A stretch of DNA of 64,000 bases from Mucilaginibacter dorajii (GTDB taxonomy: Bacteria > Bacteroidota > Bacteroidia > Sphingobacteriales > Sphingobacteriaceae), in assembly GCF_024808255.1 (NCBI RefSeq), contig NZ_JANTYS010000018.1, forward strand, positions 62,001-126,000. Reading direction: 5' to 3'. The position numbers were made by a program, and so were the translations under genes. The notes under the pieces were generated by a model, which was given only the letters and a program-made list of their open reading frames with translations, did not search any database and was not told the DNA's origin. The stretch's first letter is position 1. Every line of letters starts with the position of its first letter. Below, piece after piece: positions 51,799-59,553 of the stretch.

Positions 51799-52605
51799 AT
51801 GGCAAACACGGCTATCAATTCCTGTTTATATAAGGCTAAGGTAATGCATCACCGGCTTGCGCCCAAAATGCATAGCTTTCATTACGAGGTGTTTATGTTT
51901 TACCTCGATCTGGATGAGATAGAAGGTCTTGGCAAGCGCATGAAGTTTATGAGCCGCAACCGGTTTAACCTGTTCAACTTCAGGGATAAGGATCATTTGC
52001 AGTTACCGCGCGAAAAACCTGATACATCCAAAAACATTCGTCAACATATTACCCAATACCTGGGTGATAATGGGGTAGTCATTGGCAATGGCCGTATCAT
52101 GGTGCTCACCAACCTGTGTACCTTGGGCTACCAGTTTAACCCGGTGTCGTTTTATTTTTGTTATGATGAGGCTAATAAACCGGTATGCTCGGTTGTTGAG
52201 GTTTGTAATACCTTTTTGGAAATGAAACCTTATTTTTTGGGTGCCGATACCCAACAAGGCGAAACCTTTAAGCTCAATACCGGGAAATATTTTTACGTAT
52301 CGCCATTCATCGATATGGATACCAATTTTGATTTTGACCTGGATATCCCCGGCGAAAAACTACAGGTTAAAATTGACGACTATGATAAGGAAGGCAAGCG
52401 GTTTTTCGTCAGTACGCTAAGCGGTATACGTAAACCTTTAACCGATGCCAACCTACTGTTGTATTTTTTGAGCTTTCCATTGATCACTGTAAAGATAATT
52501 ACGCTTATTCACTGGCAGGCTTTAAAGCTGTGGTTTAAAAAGATCCCTTTTCACAAAAAGGACGATCAAAAAGAACTCCAAAAAGAAGTATTCAGGCCTT
52601 ATTGA
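51799..52605 (+). CDS. DUF1365-domain protein
   Basis: The 268-residue protein carries the DUF1365 signature: an N-terminal AKVMHHRLAPKMHSFHYEVFMFYLDLDE, then RIMVLTNLCTLGYQFNPVSFYFCYD, and SPFIDMDTNFDFD. Biochemical function is not established, but the gene is almost always adjacent to the FAD oxidase and CFA synthase genes and is therefore thought to serve the same lipid modification. No signal peptide; a C-terminal hydrophobic stretch may be membrane-associated. Confidence 0.92.
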   Translation: MANTAINSCLYKAKVMHHRLAPKMHSFHYEVFMFYLDLDEIEGLGKRMKFMSRNRFNLFNFRDKDHLQLPREKPDTSKNIRQHITQYLGDNGVVIGNGRIMVLTNLCTLGYQFNPVSFYFCYDEANKPVCSVVEVCNTFLEMKPYFLGADTQQGETFKLNTGKYFYVSPFIDMDTNFDFDLDIPGEKLQVKIDDYDKEGKRFFVSTLSGIRKPLTDANLLLYFLSFPLITVKIITLIHWQALKLWFKKIPFHKKDDQKELQKEVFRPY

Positions 52606-52693
52606 CAAATATTTGTGTTGTAATAAAAACTTAAGGCCAATTAAATTACGTAACTATTACAATTAACACCATACGCAGTATTTCCTAAATATC

Positions 52694-53932
52694 ATGGCCA
52701 ACACCATCACACTCGTTAAAAAAAATAGCTTCTACCAGGATGTGGTTTTGAAAACCTTATCAAGGATGGATAAAGGCACGCTTTATCTTACCCTGCCCGA
52801 TGGGGAACAATTGGCGATGGGTACCGGCGAAGGAAATATCAGCGCGCATATCTCTATCCACAGCGAAGAGTTTTACAAACGTATTATCCTTTACGGCGAT
52901 ATTGGTTTTGGCGAGGCTTATGTAGACGGCTTGTGGGATACCCAAAACATTACCAACGTAATCAGGTGGGCCTTATTAAATATCGAAAATGCCCCGGGCG
53001 TATCGGGCAGCAAAGTGCAAACACTATCGTTAAACCTCATGAAATGGTTTAATAAATTATATCATTTCAAAAGGGCTAATACCGTTGAAGGATCGCGCAA
53101 AAATATATCTGAGCACTACGATTTGAACAACGATTTTTTTGCCAGCTTCCTTGATCCAACCATGACTTATTCGGCCGCTTATTTTTATAAGGATGGTTTG
53201 TCGTTACAAGAAGCGCAGATCGCTAAATATGATCGGCTCTGTCGCCAGCTGCATTTAAAACCAACCGACCATGTTTTGGAAATTGGCAGCGGCTGGGGTG
53301 GTAACGCCATTTATATGGCTCAGCAATATGGCTGTAAGGTAACTTCATTAACCATATCAGAAGAACAGCATAAAATGGCTGTAGAACGTGTTGAGGCGGC
53401 AGGCTTGAGCAACAGGGTAAGTATCCTGATTAAAGATTACCGCCAGATGAGCGGCACGTTTGATAAGATCGTATCCGTTGAAATGCTGGAAGCCGTTGGT
53501 TTTAACTACATGGATGTATACTTCAAAAAATGTCATGATCTGCTAAAAAAGAATGGTATCCTGGCTATACAAGTAATTACATCGCCCGACTCAAGATACA
53601 AAGCCTTGCGTAAAGGAGTAGACTGGATTCAGAAACATATTTTCCCGGGCTCGTTGCTGCCATCAGTAGGTGCCATCAACGAATCCATCAACCGTACAGG
53701 TGATATGACCATGGTTGATTTGAAAGATATCGGTTTGGATTATGCCGCCACGCTAAAACTATGGCACCAGGCGTTCAACGCCAACCTGCCAACCGTAAAA
53801 TCTTTAGGGTTTGATGATAAATTCATCCGCAAGTGGAACTACTACCTGTGCTATTGCGAAGCCGCCTTTGAAATGCGCAACATTAACGTAATGCACCTGG
53901 TTTATACAAGGCCCAATAATGTGGGGAGATAG
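52694..53932 (+). CDS. cfa: Cyclopropane-fatty-acyl-phospholipid synthase
   Basis: The 412-residue protein has the full architecture: an N-terminal lipid-binding domain (1-120, with GEAYVDGLWDT) and a SAM domain with VLEIGSGWGGNAIYMAQ and SVEMLEAVG. The YFYKDGLSLQEAQ and HIFPGSLLPS segments match the family. It transfers methylene from SAM to cis double bonds in membrane phospholipids. It closes the cluster after an 88-base spacer which may hold its own promoter. Confidence 0.93.
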   Translation: MANTITLVKKNSFYQDVVLKTLSRMDKGTLYLTLPDGEQLAMGTGEGNISAHISIHSEEFYKRIILYGDIGFGEAYVDGLWDTQNITNVIRWALLNIENAPGVSGSKVQTLSLNLMKWFNKLYHFKRANTVEGSRKNISEHYDLNNDFFASFLDPTMTYSAAYFYKDGLSLQEAQIAKYDRLCRQLHLKPTDHVLEIGSGWGGNAIYMAQQYGCKVTSLTISEEQHKMAVERVEAAGLSNRVSILIKDYRQMSGTFDKIVSVEMLEAVGFNYMDVYFKKCHDLLKKNGILAIQVITSPDSRYKALRKGVDWIQKHIFPGSLLPSVGAINESINRTGDMTMVDLKDIGLDYAATLKLWHQAFNANLPTVKSLGFDDKFIRKWNYYLCYCEAAFEMRNINVMHLVYTRPNNVGR

Positions 53933-54052
53933 TTGATTAAGTGAGTGGTTGATTGGGTTGGATTGCGTTGATTAAGTTAACTCTTAAAAGTCAAGAAACT
54001 GACTCATTACGAAGTTTAAGTCTCCCCTGCCGATGGAGATTTAGAGGGGGCT

Positions 54053-55396
54053 TCATCCCACCTTCTTCTCCCTAAACCTGCTGAAAAACACGATAGCCAG
54101 CAGGCAGAGTACACAGCCGCAGATGCCATTAAGGCGCAGCCCGTAATCATGTCCCGGATCTTTGCCATATACAGTTAAAAACGCGAACAGGGCTATACCC
54201 AGCGTCTGCCCCAATTTTACAAACAGGTATTTTACGGCAAAAAACATGCCTTCGCGGTTTTCACCTGTGCGTTCAGCTTCGTTTTCGGCTATCTCGGCAA
54301 GTATTGCATTGGGTAATATCCCCAATGAGGCTAATGGAAATGAAGCGCTTAAAACCAGGATATAAATTTGCGCCGTGGGCGATAGCGGAAATTTACCCAG
54401 GAAAAATATCGCCACAAAAATGAGACTTAGCAATCCGAAGGAAAAAAGAACAATGGCTTTCTTTCCAATCTTTTTGGAAAGGTAATTAACCCCCGGATAA
54501 AACACCAGCGAGAATAATACCATGGCTCCCATCAGGGCTCCCCCCATAGATTCGGGCAGATGAAGCAGTACGGTAAGGAAAAATAACAGACCGCTTGAAA
54601 TGATGCTCAGCGACATGTAATATGCAAAATCGGATATCAGGTAGTATTTGAAATTGCGGTTCTCAAACGTTTTTTTGATGGCAGGCAACAACGGTAAATG
54701 GGTGGGTTTGCTGCTCGAATACTTCTTTTCATCTATAGCAAATACCGGTATCAGCATAATTAAACCAGCAAAAGCGCATAGCCCCCAAATGGTATATTGT
54801 ACTGCCGAATCACGGTCGATAACATGAAAAACGTGCTGCACCAGGTCGGCAAAGTTATTTACCATGGCCGATATAATGATCCCTATTACAAATCCTACCT
54901 GCTGCAATGATGATAGTTTTACCTTTTCGGCAGCGGTATCGGTCATTTCGGGCAACAGTGCGTTGTAAGGGATAATATAGCTTGTTGCAGCCATGAAAAA
55001 ACACACCAGGGTTAAGGTGATCCAGGCCGCATTTTTCATACTCTCGCCCCTTACTACGGGAAAAAAGGTAAGGCCGCAAAAAACGATAGCGGGCAGGATA
55101 GTCCATTTCATGAACGGAATGCGCCTGCCTTTAGGATTTTTACTTTTATCACTTAACGAAGCGATAAAAGGATCAAAAATGGCATCAACAAACCGGCCCG
55201 AAGCAGCGATGATGGACATGATGTTTAATACCCCAAAAACTAACAGTTGCGGCACCAGCGGAATCAAGCCCGAACTTGAGGGTGGCAGGTAAAAATAGGG
55301 GAGCATTACAATGATGATATTGGTCATCACACTCCAGCCTATCATACCGCAGGCATAGGCAAGTTGTTTTGAAAGTGGTAGTTTGGCTGCCGGCAT
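54053..55396 (-). CDS. GPH-family sugar/cation symporter (MFS)
   Basis: The 447-residue protein has 12 membrane helices and the GPH features KLPLSKQLAYACGMIGW, DPFIASLSDKSKNPKGRRIPFMKW (the loop 2-3 motif with Asp and Arg) and EAERTGENREGMFFAVKYLFVKLGQ. These symporters carry melibiose, glucuronides or other glycosides with Na+ or H+. The ATG at 55396 is preferred over an upstream TTG. Substrate unknown; no adjacent hydrolase on the same strand. Confidence 0.88.
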   Translation of the reverse strand: MPAAKLPLSKQLAYACGMIGWSVMTNIIIVMLPYFYLPPSSSGLIPLVPQLLVFGVLNIMSIIAASGRFVDAIFDPFIASLSDKSKNPKGRRIPFMKWTILPAIVFCGLTFFPVVRGESMKNAAWITLTLVCFFMAATSYIIPYNALLPEMTDTAAEKVKLSSLQQVGFVIGIIISAMVNNFADLVQHVFHVIDRDSAVQYTIWGLCAFAGLIMLIPVFAIDEKKYSSSKPTHLPLLPAIKKTFENRNFKYYLISDFAYYMSLSIISSGLLFFLTVLLHLPESMGGALMGAMVLFSLVFYPGVNYLSKKIGKKAIVLFSFGLLSLIFVAIFFLGKFPLSPTAQIYILVLSASFPLASLGILPNAILAEIAENEAERTGENREGMFFAVKYLFVKLGQTLGIALFAFLTVYGKDPGHDYGLRLNGICGCVLCLLAIVFFSRFREKKVG

Positions 55397-55547
55397 GGTA
55401 TGCAATATGCAAATATTAACTCAATAGCGGCAATAAACTTATTTACACGTTGCTACTTATTCACATTGGCGTTCAATTGTTACATGCGGTAATTTTGCAG
55501 GGTGTCCAAATACAAATCTCAGACCTCAAAGGGTTTGATTTGCATAC

Positions 55548-55574
55548 GGGAGACGCAAAATATTACGTCTCTAC
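55548..55574. repeat. Single arm of repeat family C
   Basis: GGGAGACGCAAAATATTACG followed by TCTCTAC equals the right arm of the copies at 7132 and 9721, and the preceding GATTTGCATAC also matches. The left arm is missing, so this is a remnant. It lies in the spacer behind the MsrP-like gene. Confidence 0.65.
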
Positions 55575-55612
55575 AAGGAGGAGAAATAAAATTTAATTTA
55601 AGGGCATACTAA

Positions 55613-56407
55613 TTACAAACCTGAATAATAATCATAACCCTGTTCGGCCCAGTAATCGCGCGGGCGTTTATCGCTAAAGGTCATGCTGCCTATCCGTTTC
55701 AGGTTTTTGATGCCGTATTTAACAGGGATGATAAGCCTTAACGGTGCACCATGTTTTGGTGGCAGCGGTTTTTCATTTACCTCGTAGGCCAGCAATGTTT
55801 GCGGGTGCATGGCACTTGGCATATCAATACCCACATAATATTCTTTATCGGGCGTTTCTAAGCCTACATATTGAAGATCGGTTTGATCATCCAGCTTAAA
55901 ATGTTTGATGAAATCAACAAAGCTAACACCTCCCCAGTGCGAGATCTGGTCCCAGCCTTCCACACATTTAAAATCATAAACAATATCGGTTTTGGGTAAA
56001 GCTTTAATATCATCCATCGAGATGCTTAAAATTTCGCCCGATTTTTTCCTGACCTGTAGTTTCCAGGCAACAGCATCTATTTTCCCTTCGTTACCAATAT
56101 CTTCGTTGTGGCGTACGTTTTTTGCAGCCATTTCTTTAGGATAGGTTTTTACCAGGTTATTATTACTGAACACTCTGCGAAAAGCAAGCTCTGTTTGGTT
56201 AAGCGCCCGTCTTAAAGGCTTGCGTGCCCCCGCAGTAACAGTAGCGGTTTCTTCGGGTGAGTTATAAAGCCATTTCCAGCCGCCATAAGCCACACCTGAT
56301 GCTATAAAGAAAGTACCGAACGAGATAAAATTGCGCCGGTTGATCTTTTGGTCAATGGTCAATGGCTTTTTAGGGCCTTTATTTTTTTTATTGAACGGGT
56401 TTTTCAT
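55613..56407 (-). CDS. msrP: MsrP/YedY-like molybdopterin oxidoreductase
   Basis: The 264-residue protein (start 56407) has a twin-arginine signal (RRNFISFG, residues 24-31) and a sulfite-oxidase fold with the molybdenum-ligating Cys148 in DFKCVEGW. MsrP-type enzymes reduce protein methionine sulfoxide in the periplasm using a membrane cytochrome as electron donor. The start lies inside the end of the cytochrome b gene (20-base overlap), so the two are coupled. Third gene of a DUF1223-cytochrome-MsrP operon under a predicted ECF promoter at 58008-58039. Methionine sulfoxide as substrate is inferred from family and from the methionine-rich peptide in the same regulon. Confidence 0.85.
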   Translation of the reverse strand: MKNPFNKKNKGPKKPLTIDQKINRRNFISFGTFFIASGVAYGGWKWLYNSPEETATVTAGARKPLRRALNQTELAFRRVFSNNNLVKTYPKEMAAKNVRHNEDIGNEGKIDAVAWKLQVRKKSGEILSISMDDIKALPKTDIVYDFKCVEGWDQISHWGGVSFVDFIKHFKLDDQTDLQYVGLETPDKEYYVGIDMPSAMHPQTLLAYEVNEKPLPPKHGAPLRLIIPVKYGIKNLKRIGSMTFSDKRPRDYWAEQGYDYYSGL

Positions 56408-57098
56408 CGCTTGGTACTGGGGTTTCAACAATAGATTTAGGGTCGGGTTTATTGACCACTTCAAAGCCGGATATTACCGACCGGAAGTTGTTCCACCCGG
56501 CCAATATCACCTGTATAATATGGATCAAAAAGAAAAATACATAACCAATGGTTAATGCAAAATGAAGAATGCGTGCAAAGTGATAACCGCCGCAAAGCCA
56601 GGCTAAATAATAAAACTGAACAGGCTTATAAATGGCCAGCCCGGTTATCAACGAGCCAAAGCCCATCACAATAATAGCAGTATAGGCAATGCGTTGTGCA
56701 GCATTATATTTTTTTTGCGGTGGTGCCATTTTACGGATGTGCAGATCATGTAATAACACCAGCCAGGCCTCTTTAAATGATTTCTTCTGAGGCACCAGTT
56801 CGCGCCACTCACCGGATATCATAGTGTACAACACGTAAACCAAGCCGTTAAGCGCAAAAGCCCACATAAACAAAAAATGGAAAGCCATACCCTCGGCCAG
56901 TCGTTTCTGGATGTGAAAAGCGGTGTAAAACCCCTCGGGGAAAAAGCCAAAGAATTTATGCCCAAACAGGGTTATGGTATAAACATCATTAGCCCAGTAA
57001 ATAAGCGTCCCACTCCAGATCATAATAGTGAGGATAGGGAAGTTTATCCAATGCGTCCATCGCATGGCTAAAGGGTGCTTTTCTTTTATTTCTTTCAT
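56388..57098 (-). CDS. Cytochrome b561-type membrane subunit (electron donor for MsrP-like enzyme)
   Basis: The 236-residue protein has four main membrane helices and histidines placed for two b-type hemes (HPLAMRWTHW, FHIQ, HFLFMW, GGYHFARILHFALTIGYVFFFLIHI). This is the cytochrome b/b6-type fold, not the YedZ/MsrQ ferric-reductase-like fold that usually accompanies MsrP. It would carry electrons from quinol to the exported molybdoenzyme. It overlaps the next gene by 20 bases and follows DUF1223 by 81 bases. Confidence 0.85.
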   Translation of the reverse strand: MKEIKEKHPLAMRWTHWINFPILTIMIWSGTLIYWANDVYTITLFGHKFFGFFPEGFYTAFHIQKRLAEGMAFHFLFMWAFALNGLVYVLYTMISGEWRELVPQKKSFKEAWLVLLHDLHIRKMAPPQKKYNAAQRIAYTAIIVMGFGSLITGLAIYKPVQFYYLAWLCGGYHFARILHFALTIGYVFFFLIHIIQVILAGWNNFRSVISGFEVVNKPDPKSIVETPVPSDEKPVQ

Positions 57099-57179
57099 TT
57101 ATGGAGTGGTTTGCAAAAACTCCCATAACCAGCAACAGGGCCGGCTATGGGATATCAATATAAAACAATCACAATTATC

Positions 57180-57977
57180 TTACTTACTCGCTCCGGCTTC
57201 AAAACCCGCTTTTGCCGCGGCTAAAATTGAACCATTGCTGCTATTTTGTACAAAACCTATTACTTCATATCCCTGTGGGTTAAAGCCTTCGGGCAACGCT
57301 AAAGTGGCGCTACCTTTGCCGGTTGCAGCTAAATCCTGGGTTTGTACTTTACGTACAATTTGTACATGAGCTAAAGTGCGGCCGCCGTTTTCGCCGCGTT
57401 GTACTTTGGTTGCGCCATTTTTTTGCACAAGGGCTAATAATAATGTGCTGTTTTTATCCGCACCCTCGGTATTATATTGTACAGTAACATGGCCCTGGTT
57501 GTTTTGGGCGTTCAGTGTTAGTTTACCTGTGGAGGCGGTACGTAAACCAGCTGTTATAGCATTACGCAGTGTGCCTTCTTCAGATCCTACAAATTCTTTG
57601 CGGCCGTTAACCACTATTTGCGGCGTATAAACCGATTGCAGGTTTAACCAGCTGGCATATTCATTTTGTCTTTTTGAATAATCGGCGCTGCTAAAAACAT
57701 CTTTCCAGCCCAGGCGGTTCCAGTAATCAACGTGGAAAGCTAAAATATAAACAGGCTTATCGCTGTTTTCCTTTTGGATCCGTGCCACCAGTTCATCGGC
57801 CGATGGGCAGCTTGAACAACCTTCTGATGTAAACAACTCAATTACTGCAAAGCCGTTGCCCGCCGGTTTATCCGTATTTTTATTTTTAAGTGTACCTGTA
57901 TGTTTGGTAAAAGCTGTTGCTACCAATACCGCTCCTATAAGGCCGGCGGTAAGGGATAATATTTTAATTGCTCTCAT
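57180..57977 (-). CDS. DUF1223 exported thioredoxin-like protein
   Basis: The 265-residue protein has an N-terminal signal or anchor (1-24) and the DUF1223 motif IELFTSEGCSSCPSAD with a CxxC pair (Cys54, Cys57), then YILAFHVDYWNRLGWKD and TPQIVVNGR, a thioredoxin-like fold. Biochemical role is not established; a secreted thiol-redox role is likely. It is the first gene of the operon with cytochrome b and MsrP-like genes and starts 31 bases after a TTGTAAGG-N15-CGACTAAG promoter, divergent from the sigma gene. Confidence 0.9.
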   Translation of the reverse strand: MRAIKILSLTAGLIGAVLVATAFTKHTGTLKNKNTDKPAGNGFAVIELFTSEGCSSCPSADELVARIQKENSDKPVYILAFHVDYWNRLGWKDVFSSADYSKRQNEYASWLNLQSVYTPQIVVNGRKEFVGSEEGTLRNAITAGLRTASTGKLTLNAQNNQGHVTVQYNTEGADKNSTLLLALVQKNGATKVQRGENGGRTLAHVQIVRKVQTQDLAATGKGSATLALPEGFNPQGYEVIGFVQNSSNGSILAAAKAGFEAGASK

Positions 57978-58007
57978 AATCTGTTACAATTTAATTAACG
58001 TTTTCTG

Positions 58008-58039
58008 GCTTAGTCGGGATGTTTGAGATAACCTTACAA
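58008..58039 (-). promoter_or_regulatory. ECF promoter of the DUF1223-cytochrome-MsrP operon
   Basis: On the minus strand, TTGTAAGG (58039-58032), 15 bases, then CGACTAAGC (58016-58008). It is identical in both boxes and in spacing to those before the sigma gene and the methionine-rich gene. It sits 31 bases before the DUF1223 start codon. Confidence 0.8.
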
Positions 58040-58169
58040 AAAATATTTTTTTATCCGATGTTCGGGGAGGTAAATCAGCAGGGATATAGATAAATTATAA
58101 TCAACAGGATAAGTGTAAATTTAAGCAATAATCCGGCTGTTTTTTTGCAAACAAAAAACTGATATTTTA

Positions 58170-58201
58170 TTGTAAGGATTTTAAGGTAAAAACGACTAAG
58201 C
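58170..58201 (+). promoter_or_regulatory. ECF promoter of the sigma factor gene (autoregulatory)
   Basis: TTGTAAGG at 58170-58177, 15 bases, then CGACTAAGC at 58193-58201, followed by the sigma gene ATG at 58231. Both boxes equal those at 58008-58039 and 59100-59130; ECF sigma factors usually drive their own genes. Confidence 0.8.
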
Positions 58202-58230
58202 GTATAAAGTTTCATGAACACACTTGTTAA

Positions 58231-58803
58231 ATGGCTACCGAAAATCAGTATTTAAACCCAAGGCAATGGGTTGAAGCCCATGCCGACTATCTATACGGCT
58301 ATACCCTTTCCCGCTTAAATGACGAAGAGCAGGCTAAAGACCTGGTGCAGGAAACATTTTTAGCAGCGCTGGAAAAGGTGGATAAGTTTGAAGGGAAAAG
58401 TTCTGAACGTACCTGGTTAACGGCCATCCTTAAAAATAAGATCATTGATGTGTACCGCAAAAAATCATCAGGCCTGCGGCAGGCCGATGTAAAGGTGGCC
58501 GAAGAAGATCAGCAGGATTTTTTTGAGGAAGATAACGGCCATTGGACAAAAGCATATGCCCCGCAGCCTTTTGGTATTGAAGACCATGACCCATTGGTGG
58601 GCAAGGAGTTTAACAGCATCCTTCAAAAATGTATGCAAAAACTCCCCGCCTTGTGGATGGCTGTTTTTACTATGAAACATATGGACGATGCCACAACAGA
58701 TATTATTTGCAGTGAACTGAAGGTTACACAAGCCAACTTTTGGGTGATCATTCACCGGGCCAAGCTTAACCTGAGGGCCTGCCTGCAAAAAAACTGGATT
58801 TAA
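58231..58803 (+). CDS. ECF-family RNA polymerase sigma factor
   Basis: The 190-residue protein has sigma region 2 (YLYGYTLSRLNDEEQAKDLVQETFLAALEKVDKFEG, with SERTWLTAILKNKIIDVYRKK) and region 4 (about residues 125-188, LPALWMAVFTMKHMDDATTDIICSELKVTQANFWVIIHRAKLNLRACL). The insert of about 50 residues between them is longer than usual. It is followed ten bases later by an anti-sigma gene. Its own promoter and two neighbouring promoters carry the same boxes, giving a compact predicted regulon of at least six genes. Confidence 0.92.
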   Translation: MATENQYLNPRQWVEAHADYLYGYTLSRLNDEEQAKDLVQETFLAALEKVDKFEGKSSERTWLTAILKNKIIDVYRKKSSGLRQADVKVAEEDQQDFFEEDNGHWTKAYAPQPFGIEDHDPLVGKEFNSILQKCMQKLPALWMAVFTMKHMDDATTDIICSELKVTQANFWVIIHRAKLNLRACLQKNWI

Positions 58804-58813
58804 AATTAATGAT

Positions 58814-59089
58814 ATGAGCCCACTTAAACACATTATATATAATTGCAAACAAGCCACTTTGCTGATAGAAAAACGGCAATTTAAAAAGCTAAGCTTCCGC
58901 GAATTTGTGGAACTGCGTATTCATTTGGCAGGCTGTTCTGTTTGTACGTTATACAATAAACAAAGCCAGGTTATTCACAAAATGGTACAGCAGCTATTTC
59001 ATGATTCTATGCAGGCTACGGGCGTGCATTTGGATACCGGCTTTAAACAGGAGCTGCAAATACGTATTGAAGAAGAATTAAATAAATAA
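58814..59089 (+). CDS. Soluble zinc-type anti-sigma factor
   Basis: The 91-residue protein carries the ZAS arrangement HLAGCSVC (His37, Cys41, Cys44) with an additional Cys11, and no membrane helix. ZAS anti-sigma factors often release their sigma when the cysteines are oxidised, so a direct redox or hypochlorite signal is possible. It follows the sigma gene by ten bases. Its end is ten bases from the promoter of the next gene. Confidence 0.8.
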   Translation: MSPLKHIIYNCKQATLLIEKRQFKKLSFREFVELRIHLAGCSVCTLYNKQSQVIHKMVQQLFHDSMQATGVHLDTGFKQELQIRIEEELNK

Positions 59090-59099
59090 TTGAAATACT

Positions 59100-59130
59100 T
59101 TGTAAGGTTTACCAAAACCGCCCGACTAAT
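59100..59130 (+). promoter_or_regulatory. ECF promoter of the methionine-rich peptide gene
   Basis: TTGTAAGG at 59100-59107, 15 bases, then CGACTAAT at 59123-59130, 26 bases before the ATG at 59156. Boxes and spacing match those of the other two predicted ECF promoters; this also excludes a start further upstream at 59090. Confidence 0.8.
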
Positions 59131-59155
59131 GCTGAAATGTTCATATAAAACAAAC

Positions 59156-59422
59156 ATGAAAACTAAAAATCAAAGTATGAAAACAATCATTTCAAGCGCA
59201 TTAGCGGCTACAGTTGTGGCAGCGTGTTTAACCATCAATGTACAAGCTAAATCTTTAGCACCATTAGCAGTAAAAGCATCAATTACAGCAGTAAGCGATA
59301 CCGGTAAAATGGCTAAAGACAAAATGAAAATGGACAAGATGAAGAAAAAGAAAATGGACAAAATGGGAAAAGACAAGATGAAGATGGATAAGATGAAGAA
59401 AGATACTGGCAGTAAAATGTAA
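59156..59422 (+). CDS. Exported methionine-rich MxKDx-repeat peptide
   Basis: The 88-residue protein has a signal peptide (cut near VQAKS, about residue 31) and a mature part of 57 residues with 10 methionines in the last 37. That part is built almost only of Met, Lys and Asp (KMAKDKMKMDKMKKKKMDKM and so on), like penta-MxKDx repeat proteins. A methionine-rich exported peptide can scavenge hypochlorite by forming methionine sulfoxide, then be reduced by MsrP; that is how MrpX works in Azospira. Such a role is inferred from composition and regulon. A second ATG at 59177 would also keep the signal peptide. A strong terminator follows. Confidence 0.82.
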   Translation: MKTKNQSMKTIISSALAATVVAACLTINVQAKSLAPLAVKASITAVSDTGKMAKDKMKMDKMKKKKMDKMGKDKMKMDKMKKDTGSKM

Positions 59423-59445
59423 GTTGTTTTTGTTTTTTGATCGTG

Positions 59446-59475
59446 AAGAGGGAGGTGATGCTCCCTCTTTTTTTT
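59446..59475 (+). terminator. Rho-independent terminator after the methionine-rich gene
   Basis: AAGAGGGAG, loop GTGATG, CTCCCTCTT, then a run of T to 59475: a nine-base perfect stem 24 bases after the stop codon. Confidence 0.88.
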
Positions 59476-59553
59476 ACTGACCTTTTATTTGCCCTTGGCA
59501 TATTGTATGTTTTTGATGTTGATGTAGTAATTTCGAATTGAACTATAGATACC

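Noticed and set aside
57099..57179. Fourth ECF promoter before the cytochrome b gene
   Set aside because: Searched by eye for TTGTAAGG or CGACTAA in this spacer; none was found, so cytochrome b and the MsrP-like gene are taken as cotranscribed with DUF1223.
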